Shown here: piece after piece, positions 54,774-63,458 of the stretch
How the letters are laid out: each line of letters opens with the position of its first letter
Position numbering within the stretch: position 1 is the stretch's first letter
From: PALSA-911 sp963839645
GTDB taxonomy: Bacteria > Pseudomonadota > Alphaproteobacteria > Acetobacterales > Acetobacteraceae
DNA length: 64,000 nt
Assembly (NCBI GenBank): GCA_963839645.1
Contig: CAWIVZ010000001.1
Location: forward strand, 558,001-622,000
Reading direction: 5' to 3'
Position numbers and translations under genes: made by a program
The notes under the pieces: model-generated
Databases searched by the model: none
What the model was told of the DNA's origin: nothing
Seen by the model: the letters and a program-made list of their open reading frames with translations, nothing else

Positions 54774-56099
54774 ATGCACGGCACGGATGACCGCACACTG
54801 ACGGAACGGTTGGTGGCGCTGCTCGATCATCTGGGCTTGCCGGCCGCGTATCTGGCGACCCAGATCCCCGCTGACGTCGCCGGCCTGGCCCGGTCCAATC
54901 CGGAGCGGATCGCCGGCCTGGTGTTCTGCACGCCGACACGGCTGGACCCCGCGCCCTTCGCCGCCGTTGCCGGTCGCCTGCTGATGATCTCCGGAGAGTT
55001 CGGCGGCAGTTCCGGCGTCACCGAACGGGCGGCGCAGCGCCTGCCGGCTGCCATGCGGCAAGTGCTGGCGGGCTACGACGCGCCGGGCTGGGCCGATGTC
55101 GTGGTGGATCGCGGGGAGGACATCGCCGTCTGGATGCGGGAGTTCCTCGCGCCCCTGCCGCACGCCGCCGAACCGGGGCGGGTGCCAACCTCCGGCACCC
55201 ATGCCGGCATCACCTATCGCGTCGAGGGCTCGGGCCCCGCTTTGCTGCTGCTGCCGTTCTTCCTCGCCCCGTCGCAATGGGCGCCGGCCATCCCGGCGCT
55301 GGCCCGGCATTTCACCGTCATCACCCTGGGCGGGCGGCACATTGGCGGCGTGGCGGCGCTGGAGGACCGCGCCCGGGCGCCGAGCTACCGGGGCATGCTG
55401 CGCAGCCTGTTCGACGCGATGGCACCGCTTGCGGGTGAAACCATCCTCGATGTCGGCTGCGGCTCCGGCGCGCTGGACCGGCTGATCGCCCATCGCTACG
55501 GCGCCGCCAACCCGATCATCGCGACCGACGTCAACCCCTTCCTGCTGCGCGAGGCCGCGGTGCTGGCGGCCGAGGAAGGCCTGCAGGCCAGCATCCGTTT
55601 CCAGCCGGCCAATGCCGAGGCGCTGCCCTTCCCCGATGCCTCGTTCGGCTGCGCCTTCACCGTCACGGTGCTGGAGGAATGCGACGCCGACCGGGCGCTT
55701 GCCGAACTATGGCGGGTTGTGCGTCCGGGCGGGCGCGTCGGCGTGATCGTGCGGGCGATCGACATGCCGCAATGGTGGAACCTGGCCCTGCCAGACGCGC
55801 TGCGCGAGAAGGTCGCCATCCCCGCCCAATCGGTCGGCGCGCGCGGCGTCGCCGACGCCAGCCTGTACCGCCGGATGCGGGAGGCCGGCTTTTCCGACCT
55901 CACCTGTTTTCCGTCCCTGGTGACGCTCGACCGCCCGGACGGCCCGATCTGGCGCTATCGCGAGGACCATGTGCTGTCGCTGCTCTCGCCGGAGGAAACC
56001 GCGATCTGGCGCTCGGCAACCGACGCGGCGCGGCGTGCCGGCGGGCTGTTCATGGCCCATCCTCTGCATTGCGTGGTCGGCGTGAAGCCGGCATCGTAG
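54774..56099 (+). CDS. Degenerate alpha/beta-hydrolase segments fused to SAM methyltransferase
   Basis: 441 residues. Residues about 8-130 resemble the back half of an alpha/beta hydrolase (ALLDHLGLPAAYLATQIP, RSNPERIAGLVFCTP, LLMISGEFGG), but the GxSxG nucleophile elbow is absent. About 140-195 looks like a hydrolase front strand set (ITYRVEGSGPALLLLPFF, QWAPAIPALARHFTVITLGG). From about 215 a class I methyltransferase follows: ETILDVGCGSGALDRLIA, ATDVNPFLLREAA, FPDASFGCAFTVTVLEE and ELWRVVRPGGRVGVIVR. The methyltransferase is probably active on a small molecule; the hydrolase parts look structural. Confidence 0.75.
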   Translation: MHGTDDRTLTERLVALLDHLGLPAAYLATQIPADVAGLARSNPERIAGLVFCTPTRLDPAPFAAVAGRLLMISGEFGGSSGVTERAAQRLPAAMRQVLAGYDAPGWADVVVDRGEDIAVWMREFLAPLPHAAEPGRVPTSGTHAGITYRVEGSGPALLLLPFFLAPSQWAPAIPALARHFTVITLGGRHIGGVAALEDRARAPSYRGMLRSLFDAMAPLAGETILDVGCGSGALDRLIAHRYGAANPIIATDVNPFLLREAAVLAAEEGLQASIRFQPANAEALPFPDASFGCAFTVTVLEECDADRALAELWRVVRPGGRVGVIVRAIDMPQWWNLALPDALREKVAIPAQSVGARGVADASLYRRMREAGFSDLTCFPSLVTLDRPDGPIWRYREDHVLSLLSPEETAIWRSATDAARRAGGLFMAHPLHCVVGVKPAS

Positions 56100-56162
56100 G
56101 TAATAACGAGCCAGCCAGGCGGATGGCCTGCGCGCAACGCCGCACCTTCGGGAGTCACAGGA

Positions 56163-57161
56163 ATGGTAACCAAGCAAAAGCTGGAACATCGCACCTTGGG
56201 CAAGAACGGCCTGCCGGTCTCGGCGATCGGGCTCGGCTGCATGTCCCTTTCCGGCATCTATGGCGCGGCGGAGGACGCGGTCTCCGAAGCCCTGATCCAG
56301 CACGCCATCGATCAGGGCGTCGATCATCTGGACAGCTCGGACATGTACGGCTGGGGCCACAACGAGACGGTGATCGGCCGCGCGATCAAGGGGCGACGGG
56401 ACCGCGTGGTACTGGCCAGCAAGTTCGGCCAGACCGACAGCGGCCCCGGCAAGCCGAACGGGGTGAACGGCCGGCCCGAATACGTGATGGCGGCCTGCGA
56501 GGCCAGCCTGAAGCGGCTCGGCGAGGACGTGATCGACCTCTACTACCAGCACCGGGTGGACCCCGACGTGCCGGTGGAAGAAACCGTGGGTGCCATGGCC
56601 AAGCTGGTGCAGCAGGGCAAGGTCCGCTTCCTCGGCCTGTCGGAAGCCCGGCCCGATCGCATCCGCCGTGCCCATGCCGTGCATCCGATCGCGGCGGTGC
56701 AGACCGAATACTCCCTGCTGTACCGGCAGGAGGCGGAGGAAACCCGCGCGACCACCCGCGAGCTCGGCATCGGCTTCGTCGCCTACGCGCCGCTCGGGCG
56801 CGGCTTCCTGACCGGGACGATCCAGAATGTCTCCGACATCGACGGCAGGCGGGCATCGCATCCGCGCTTCCAGGAGGAGAATTTCGCCAGGAACCGTGCC
56901 CTGGTCGCGAGGATCGAGGAAATGGCGAAGGAAAAGGGCTGCACCCCCTCGCAGCTCACTTTGGCCTGGGTGCTGGCCCAGGGTCCGGACGTGGTGGCCA
57001 TTCCCGGCACCCGCTACGCGAAGCGGTTGGACGAGAATGTCGGCGCCCTGTCGGTGAAGCTGACGCCGGCGGAGGTGCAGCGCATGTCCGACGCCATTCC
57101 GGCCGGCGCCGTGGCGGGCACCCGCTATCCGCCCGGCGGCATGAAGGCGGTGTATCTCTAA
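56163..57161 (+). CDS. Aldo/keto reductase
   Basis: 332 residues. The catalytic tetrad is visible: Asp in DHLDSSDMYG, Tyr in DMYGWGHNE, Lys in VLASKFGQTD, and His in LYYQHRVDPD. Cofactor binding uses YAPLGRGFLTG and the C-terminal IPGTRYAKRLDENVGAL. It belongs to the YajO/AKR13-like group that reduces aldehydes with NADPH. GGGAG is not clear; the ATG follows CACAGGA. Confidence 0.9.
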   Translation: MVTKQKLEHRTLGKNGLPVSAIGLGCMSLSGIYGAAEDAVSEALIQHAIDQGVDHLDSSDMYGWGHNETVIGRAIKGRRDRVVLASKFGQTDSGPGKPNGVNGRPEYVMAACEASLKRLGEDVIDLYYQHRVDPDVPVEETVGAMAKLVQQGKVRFLGLSEARPDRIRRAHAVHPIAAVQTEYSLLYRQEAEETRATTRELGIGFVAYAPLGRGFLTGTIQNVSDIDGRRASHPRFQEENFARNRALVARIEEMAKEKGCTPSQLTLAWVLAQGPDVVAIPGTRYAKRLDENVGALSVKLTPAEVQRMSDAIPAGAVAGTRYPPGGMKAVYL

Positions 57162-57197
57162 ATCGTTCTGGGGAGCCCGGAACATGGGCGTGGGCAC

Positions 57198-57617
57198 ATG
57201 AGCGTGGGCACTGGGCTCGCCGATCATATCCGGGCGGAATCGCTGCGCCTGGCGGCGATCTGCACGTCTTGCGGCGCCTGCGTGCGGGCCTGCCCGATGA
57301 CGGCCTATGCGCCGGGCGCAGCTGCGGCCGATCCCGGCGCCGTGGTGGCCGGCGTGCTCGATGTGTTGCGCGACGGGCCGGGCACGCCGGAAGCGCTGGC
57401 CTGGATCGGCGCCTGCACCCGCAGCGCCGCCTGCACGCCGGTTTGCCCCGAGCCGATGGACCCCGCGCGGATGATGCGGCTGGCCGGCATGCGGGTGCGC
57501 GGCGCGCTGGGTGGCGGCGCGCGGATCCCGGTGAAGCAGGACCCCGGCTGGTCCGCCCGGGTCAAGACCTTCGCCCGCCTGACGATGACCGAGGAGGAGC
57601 AGGCCAAATGGCTATGA
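57198..57617 (+). CDS. Two-[4Fe-4S] electron-transfer protein (HdrC-like)
   Basis: 139 residues. Two clusters: CTSCGACVRACPM (about 22-34) and CTRSAACTPVCPE (about 73-85), the second with a three-residue spacer replaced by RSAA. Pattern as in HdrC or the ferredoxin part of GlcF/LutB. Its end overlaps the next gene start as ATGA, so the two form a split HdrCB-type unit. The start is preceded by a 14-bp duplication with a 5-codon leader frame (57184-57201). Confidence 0.8.
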   Translation: MSVGTGLADHIRAESLRLAAICTSCGACVRACPMTAYAPGAAAADPGAVVAGVLDVLRDGPGTPEALAWIGACTRSAACTPVCPEPMDPARMMRLAGMRVRGALGGGARIPVKQDPGWSARVKTFARLTMTEEEQAKWL

Positions 57618-58457
57618 TGTCCCAACCGGACCGGGTGGTGTTCTGGTATGGCTGCAACATGGCCCGGCACGGGGAGATCATCCGGCTGGTGACGCAGATC
57701 CTGCAGGCGGTTGGCGTCGACGCCGCCCCGGCCGGCGGGCCCGCGCATTGCTGCGGGTCGCCCCAGGAAGCCAATGCGCGCATTGCCGGCGGCATGGCCA
57801 GCCGCACCGTGGAGAAATTCAACGCCACGGGACGCGAGCAGGTGGTGACCTGGTGCCCGTCCTGCCACATGAACATGGATGATTTCATGGCGCCGGTAAC
57901 GCCGGCTTCGTTCGAGACCCAGCACATCACCGAGCTGTTGCACGCGCGACGCGATCGGCTGCGTCCGTTGATGACCCGCACAGTTGCCGCGCGGGTGGTC
58001 GTCCATAGCCATGCCGGCTTCAATGGCCGCGTGCCGGTGAACGATCTCGTGCCGGATTTGCTCCATCTGGTGCCTGGCGTGCAGGTGATCGGGCATGGAT
58101 TGCGCGTGCCCGGCCATATGTGCTCCTCGATATCCGCTGTCCCTGGCGCGCTGGCCGATGCCCAGCGGGCGACGCTGGAGGCCGTGGCGGCAGCCCAGGC
58201 CGATACGCTGGTGACCATCTTCCATTCCTGCCACCGGGAAACCGTCGCGCTGGAGCGCGGCAGGAATTTCCGCGTGCTGAACTGGATCCATCGTTCTGGC
58301 CGAAGGCATGGGCCTGGATTACGCGGACGAATACAAGACGTGGCGAAACGCGGAAGATCCTCGCGCCGCGATCGGCGCGGATCGCATCGAGGCTGCCGGC
58401 GACGTGGCCTTCGAACGGCTGGTGGAGCCGGAGCTGCGGCGTCCACCTTCCGTATAG
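57614..58457 (+). CDS. HdrB-like CCG-domain Fe-S protein (frameshift near 58291)
   Basis: About 280 residues; ATG at 57608 or 57614 (the latter overlaps the previous stop). FWYGCNMARHGEIIRLV, AHCCGSPQEANARIAGG and TWCPSCHMNMDDF are the CxnCCGx CxxC features of cysteine-rich CCG domains that hold special Fe-S clusters. A second set follows as RVPGHMCSSISAV and IFHSCHRETVALE. Removing one C near 58291 restores NWIHVLAEGMGLDYADEY and the ending at the TAG 58455-58457. Partner of the preceding gene, probably in a dehydrogenase or heterodisulfide-reductase-like complex; no third subunit is adjacent. Confidence 0.8.
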
Positions 58458-58464
58458 AGCGAAA

Positions 58465-59346
58465 CTATCCCGCCGGGGGTGGCTCCACGCGCGCGTACCA
58501 GTCGGCGATCTGCGAACCGTTCAGGAAGATGGTATCGTCGCGGGCCTGCAGCACGTCCAGGATCTTGCGGAACCAGTTCATCCGGTGCGGCACGCCGACC
58601 AGATGCGGATGCAGCGGCAACACCAGCACCCGGCAATTCTCCTTCAACTCGTCCTCGAAGGTTTCCAGGGTCCAGATCACCCGGTCGTACTGAACGTTGG
58701 AATGCATGCCCCAGCCGGCCCAGAGCGGACCGTCGTTCAGGTCCAGCGAATAGGGCGCGGCGATCATCGGGCCGTGCTTGGTTGTCATCCAGCTCGGCAG
58801 ATCGTCGATCACCCAGTCGCAGACATAATCCACGCCATGCGCCTTCAGCACGTCCGGCGTGTCGAAGGTCTCGCTCAGCCCCGCACCCAGCCAGCCGCGC
58901 ACCGGCTTGCCGGTGAAATCCTGGATGCGGGCCAGGCAGCGCTGGATCACCGCGGTTTCGTCCGGCTCGCTTTGCAGCGCCTTCTGCGTCCAGCCATGCC
59001 CCATGAATTCCCAGCCCGCGGCCAGCATCGCCTCGGCCACGCGCGGATAAACGTCGATGACGCTGGCGTTGATCGTGGTGGAGGCGGGCAGGCCGCGCCG
59101 GCCCAACTCCTTCAGGATGCGCGGAAAGCCGGTGCGCATGCCGTATTCCACCCAGGAGAAGTTCGGCACGTCGGGAATGCGGTCCATGCCATGCGGCCCC
59201 GGCAGCAGCTTGCGCGGCATCGGCTGGTCGAACGGCCAGTATTCGACGTTGACCACCACGTGCACGATCAGCTTCTTGCCCGGTTCCGGCGGCGCCAGGG
59301 GCTTGCGGTCGGACGCCATCTGATAGGGAACGCGCGGGTTCGACAT
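58465..59346 (-). CDS. Polysaccharide deacetylase family protein (PuuE/allantoinase-like)
   Basis: 293 residues from the ATG at 59346 (MSNPRVPYQMASDRKPL); an earlier TTG is less likely. NodB-type barrel: VHVVVNVEYWPFDQPMP carries the Asp/Glu-position residue, GLPASTTINASVIDVYPRV, WEFMGHGWTQKALQSEPDE (His), PVRGWLGAGLSETFDTPDVL and VLVLPLHPHLVGVPHRM. The PF01522 members with this form often act on N-acyl or ureide substrates such as uric-acid products, not chitin. It lies 7 bp from the Fe-S gene, convergent. Confidence 0.8.
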   Translation of the reverse strand: MSNPRVPYQMASDRKPLAPPEPGKKLIVHVVVNVEYWPFDQPMPRKLLPGPHGMDRIPDVPNFSWVEYGMRTGFPRILKELGRRGLPASTTINASVIDVYPRVAEAMLAAGWEFMGHGWTQKALQSEPDETAVIQRCLARIQDFTGKPVRGWLGAGLSETFDTPDVLKAHGVDYVCDWVIDDLPSWMTTKHGPMIAAPYSLDLNDGPLWAGWGMHSNVQYDRVIWTLETFEDELKENCRVLVLPLHPHLVGVPHRMNWFRKILDVLQARDDTIFLNGSQIADWYARVEPPPAG

Positions 59347-59435
59347 ACGGGTCTCGCTTGGCTGAAGGAAAGGAGCTTCCAAGCTTCCCGCCGCACCGGC
59401 GTCGTGGCAACCCGGGCGAGGGCCATCGCTTAAAC

Positions 59436-59635
59436 GAAGAAGGCCAAGGGGCTCCGCCCCCTGGACCCCCGCTAAGGGCTAGCCCTTAGAACCCGCTACT
59501 GGTTTGGGCGTGCCAGGAGGGCCAAACGAGACCTTGCAAGGTCCGAGTAGGCCCTCCTGGCACGCCCAAACAATGGAAGGTTTCCAAAGGCTCGCCTTTG
59601 GCGGGGTCCGGGGGCGGAGCCCCGGGCGTACTTCC
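59436..59635. repeat. Shell-and-core palindromic intergenic element, copy G
   Basis: In the divergent gap between the deacetylase and panE-like genes, the only copy not between converging genes or after a stop. Outer arms 59436-59500 and 59575-59635 match copy A in inverted orientation. The core is an exact 22-bp inverted repeat, 59502-59523 with 59550-59571. The loop holds a perfect 14-bp palindrome GACCTTGCAAGGTC (59530-59543). The core is a relative of copy A's core with compensated changes. Confidence 0.85.
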
Positions 59636-59754
59636 GTTCAAGCGATGCCCTCGCCCGGGGCCGCCGGCGGTTGCAGGCCTCCCGGACGCGGCCTAGGCTT
59701 TCGTGACCAGGGAACGGCCGCGCGCGGCGGCATATCGAGACGGGGAGAGAAACA

Positions 59755-60819
59755 ATGGGTGCAAGAATAGCCATCGTCGGCGCCGGCGCGGTTGGCGGCT
59801 ATGCCGGCGCCCATATGGCCCAGGCCGGCGAGGACGTCACCTTCGTCGATCCCTGGCCCGAGAACGTCGAGACCATGAAGGCCAAGGGCCTGAAGATCAC
59901 CCATATCCGCGACGTGCCGGAATTCACCGTGCCGGTGCGCGCGCTGCACCTGACCGAATTGCAGCATGTCAGCAAGGAGCGCCCGTTCGACATCGTCTTC
60001 ATGTGCATGAAATCCTACGACACCGCCTGGGCGACGATGATGATCCAGCAATACATGGCGCCGAACGGCTACGTGGTTTCGCTGCAGAACTGCATCAACG
60101 AGGAAACCATCGCCGGCATCGTCGGCTGGGGCAAAACGCTGGGCTCCATCGCCAGCTCGATCACCGTCGATCTCTGCGAACCCGGCCATGTCCGCCGCGC
60201 CGCCGGCAAAAGCGGCGCCGCCCACACGGTGTTCCGCGTCGGTGAGGTGCATGGCCGCATCACCGAGCGCGCGCAGGAGGTGTGCCGCCTCGTTTCCCTG
60301 TCAGACGGCGCCAAGGTCACCGAAAACCTCTGGGGCGAACGCTGGTCGAAACTGGTTACCAACGCCATGGCGAACGGCCTGTCGGCGTCCACCGGGCTGA
60401 TCAGCAAGGAAATCCTGCTGGATGACACGCTGCGGCATTTCTCCGCCCGCCTTGGCAGCGAGGCCATCCGCGTCGGCCAGGCGCTCGGCTACCAGCTGGA
60501 GGAAATCCACCACATCGAACCCGAAATCATTGCCCTGGCCGGCGAGGGCGATGCCGCCGCCACCAAGACCTACGACGAGCATCGGCTCGCCGAAGCCCGC
60601 AAGCCCGGCGGCGGCGCCCACCGTCCTTCCATGGGCCAGGACATGGTCAAGGGGCGTCGCACGGAAATCGAGTTCCTGAACGGCTTCATCGTCGACAAAA
60701 GCAAGGAAGTCGGAATCCCCACGCCGGCCAACGCGGCGCTGACCGATATCGTCAAGCGCGTCGAGAAGGGCGAGCTGCAGGCCGACAAGCGCCACATCCT
60801 GGATCTGCGGCTGAACTGA
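59755..60819 (+). CDS. Ketopantoate reductase-like oxidoreductase (PanE/ApbA family)
   Basis: 354 residues with GGGGAGAG upstream. IAIVGAGAVGGYAGAHMAQ is the Rossmann loop, IVFMCMKSYDTAWA with the Lys of the family, VVSLQNCINEE (Asn), and the C-terminal domain with WSKLVTNAMANGLSASTG and RPSMGQDMVKGRRTEIEFLNG (Ser, Asp, Glu). PanE uses NADPH to reduce ketopantoate, but COG1893 contains many paralogs and this one has a longer middle (GDAAATKTYDEHRLAE), so a different 2-keto acid is likely. Confidence 0.85.
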   Translation: MGARIAIVGAGAVGGYAGAHMAQAGEDVTFVDPWPENVETMKAKGLKITHIRDVPEFTVPVRALHLTELQHVSKERPFDIVFMCMKSYDTAWATMMIQQYMAPNGYVVSLQNCINEETIAGIVGWGKTLGSIASSITVDLCEPGHVRRAAGKSGAAHTVFRVGEVHGRITERAQEVCRLVSLSDGAKVTENLWGERWSKLVTNAMANGLSASTGLISKEILLDDTLRHFSARLGSEAIRVGQALGYQLEEIHHIEPEIIALAGEGDAAATKTYDEHRLAEARKPGGGAHRPSMGQDMVKGRRTEIEFLNGFIVDKSKEVGIPTPANAALTDIVKRVEKGELQADKRHILDLRLN

Positions 60820-60840
60820 AGCGCCCAGCCTGCCGGCCGG

Positions 60841-62013
60841 TCAGGGTCTCGCCAGTTCCTGTTCCACCAGGGTTGACCAGAACGACGCGCCGATCGGCAG
60901 GATATCGTCGTTGAAATCATATTCGGGATGATGCACCGGCGTGCTGCCCTTCTCGCCGTCGGCCTGGCCGAAGCGGACGAAGCAGCCAGGCACGCGCAGC
61001 GCCATGAAGCTGAAATCCTCGCCGCCCATCCCCGGCGGGCGTTTGCGGATCACCTTGTCGGCACCGACGAGTTTCGTCGCCGCGAGGGCCGCGCGCTCGG
61101 TGGGGGCGGCGGCGTTCACCACGGGCGGGTAGCCGCGGACATATTCCACAACCGCCTGCGCGCCATGCGCCGCGGCGGTAGCCACCGCCATGTCGGTCAG
61201 CATCTGCTCGACCTCGTCCTGCACCTGTGGGCGCAGGGTGCGGACGGTGCCGTTCAACACCGCTTCCTGCGGGATGACGTTGCCGGTGGACCCGGCGTGG
61301 AACTGGGTGATCGACAGCACCGCGCTGTGCAGCGGATCGACGCGCCGCGCGACCACCGATTGCAACGCCAGCACGATATGGGACCCGACCACGATCGGGT
61401 CGATCGTGCGGTGCGGCCGCGCGGCATGGCCGCCTTTGCCGGTGATGCGGATCCAGAACCGGTCCGACGCGGCGCTGACGGACCCCGCCACGGCGGTGAT
61501 GGTGCCGACCGGCAGGAAGGTGTCGTTATGCGCACCATACACGGCGTCACAGGGGAAGCGGTCGAACAGGCCTTCCTCCACCATCACCCGCCCGCCGCCG
61601 AGACCTTCCTCGGCCGGCTGGAAGATGAAGTGCACCGTCCCGTCGAATTTTTTCGTTTCTGCCAGATAGCGCGCGGCCCCCAGCAGCATGGTGGTGTGGC
61701 CGTCGTGTCCGCAGGCATGCATGGCGCCGGGGTTCTGGCTGGCGTGGGCGAAGCCATTGGCTTCGTCCATCTCCAGCGCGTCCATGTCGGCGCGGATGCC
61801 GATGGCGCGCTTGGACGTGCCCACTCGCAGCGTGCCGACCAGCCCGGTGCCGGCGATGCCGCGGGTGACCTCGATGCCCCAGGATTGTAGCTTCTCAGCC
61901 ACGATGTCACTGGTGCGGAACTCCTTGAAGCCGGGTTCCGGGTGGGCATGCAGATCCCGGCGCCATTCGGTCATGTCGCCGGCGAATTCCGCGATGCGGT
62001 TGATGATCGGCAT
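60841..62013 (-). CDS. M20 family amidohydrolase (hippurate/indoleacetyl-amino-acid hydrolase-like)
   Basis: 390 residues. Metal and catalytic sites: MHACGHDGHTTMLLGAARYL (Cys, His, Asp), FIFQPAEEGLGGGRVMVEEG (Glu pair), YGAHNDTFLPVGTI (His) and GMGGEDFSFMALRVPG (Glu). Dimerisation domain in between with GKGGHAARPHRTIDPI. M20D enzymes cleave N-acyl amino acids. It abuts the following MFS gene (1 bp), implying one transcript that imports then hydrolyses a conjugate, or exports a product. Convergent with the panE-like gene. Confidence 0.9.
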   Translation of the reverse strand: MPIINRIAEFAGDMTEWRRDLHAHPEPGFKEFRTSDIVAEKLQSWGIEVTRGIAGTGLVGTLRVGTSKRAIGIRADMDALEMDEANGFAHASQNPGAMHACGHDGHTTMLLGAARYLAETKKFDGTVHFIFQPAEEGLGGGRVMVEEGLFDRFPCDAVYGAHNDTFLPVGTITAVAGSVSAASDRFWIRITGKGGHAARPHRTIDPIVVGSHIVLALQSVVARRVDPLHSAVLSITQFHAGSTGNVIPQEAVLNGTVRTLRPQVQDEVEQMLTDMAVATAAAHGAQAVVEYVRGYPPVVNAAAPTERAALAATKLVGADKVIRKRPPGMGGEDFSFMALRVPGCFVRFGQADGEKGSTPVHHPEYDFNDDILPIGASFWSTLVEQELARP

Positions 62014-63271
62014 TCAGGCGCGCTTCTTGTCGATGTTGGGGAGGAAATACGTCAGCAGGCCGAACAGCGGCAGGAACGAGCAGATGCGATAGACCGTGTC
62101 GATGCTGGTCCAGTCGGCGATCTGCCCCAGCGCCGCCGCCCCCAGCCCGCCGAGCCCGAACGAGAAGCCGAAGAACAGTCCGGCGATCATGCCGACCTTT
62201 CCCGGCACCAGGTCCTGCGCATAGACCAGGATCGCGGAAAAGGCCGAGGCCATGATCAGCCCGATGAGGATCGACAGCGCCAGCGTCCAGGCCAGGCCGG
62301 CATAGGGCAGCGCCAGGGTGAACGGAAACACGCCCAGGATCGAGAACCAGATCACCGGAATGCGGCCGATCCGGTCGCTGATCCAGCCGCCGGCCAGCGT
62401 GCCGATGACCAGCGAGGTAAGGAACACGAACAGGAAGATCTGCGCGGTCTGCACGTCCAGGGCGAATTTATGGATCAGGTAGAACGTGTAGTACGAACTC
62501 AGGCTGGCGCTGTAGACGTTCTTGGAGAACAGCAGCGCCACCAGGATGCAGATCGGCGAACAGTACCCGCCCGCGCGACAGCGTCACCTGGCCGTGCACG
62601 GCGCCGGCGGCACGCGGCTTGGGCTTCGCCAGATGCCGGTTGCGGCTGTACCAGTTGCCCACCATCGTCAGCACCATCATCGCCACCAGGGCGGCGGCCG
62701 AGAACCACACGATGCTGCCCTGGCCGCGCGGCACGATGACGAAGGCGGCCAGCAGCGGCCCGATCGCCGAACCCGAGTTGCCGCCGACCTGGAACAGCGA
62801 TTGCGCGAAGCCGTGCCGCCCGCCCGACGCCATGCGAGCCACCCGCGAGGACTCCGGATGAAACACCGACGATCCGACGCCGATCAGCGCCGCCGCCGCC
62901 AGGATCACCGGATAGCTGTGCGCCCTCGACATCAGCACCAGGCCGACCAGGGTGAAGCCCATGCCGATCGGCAGCGAGTACGGCTTCGGATGGCGGTCGG
63001 TATACAGTCCGACCAGCGGCTGCAGCATGGAGGCGGTGAACTGGAAGGCCATGGTGATCAGGCCGATCTGGGCGAAATCCAGCGAATAGTTGGCCTTCAG
63101 GATCGGATAGATCGCCGGCACCATCGACTGCATCATGTCGTTCAGCATGTGGCAGAAGCTGAGCGAGAGGATGATGGCGAAGGTGGTGGTGTCGGCGCCG
63201 GAGGCGGGACCCGCCGGGACCGCGGTTGCGCTGGCCGGCACGCTGCCGGCGGTGATCGTGTTGTCGCTCAC
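62014..63271 (-). CDS. MFS transporter, fosmidomycin-resistance (Fsr)-like (frameshift at about 62555)
   Basis: GTG start at 63271 and one extra C/G near 62555-62556 give about 418 residues; the two partial frames join at LFAICILVALLFSKNVYSA. About 12 membrane helices. ILSLSFCHMLNDMMQSMVPAIYPILK and FTASMLQPLVGLYTDRHPKP are characteristic of the Fsr/YnfM group, as is SSVFHPESSRVARMASGGRHG. The family includes fosmidomycin and other drug exporters but also general organic-anion carriers. It is co-directional with the M20 gene. Confidence 0.82.
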
Positions 63272-63458
63272 GGTGTCGGTACACCCCTGCTGGTGATGGC
63301 CGGATGGCGATCGGTGGATTCTTTCACGGACCAGTATGACGTTTGTGTTGCGCAAAGCCAGTGCGCTCGGGGAATGGCGGCCGCGCGCCGACATTTCGTT
63401 TGACAGGGCCGGGCGGCCTGCATCTGATTTGCGCACAAACAAGGGTTGGGATGAAACG

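Noticed and set aside
55679..58693. A 1004-codon plus-strand frame over four genes
   Set aside because: Only the part from 57608 is coding (HdrB-like). The rest lies out of frame in the methyltransferase, aldo/keto reductase and HdrC-like genes.
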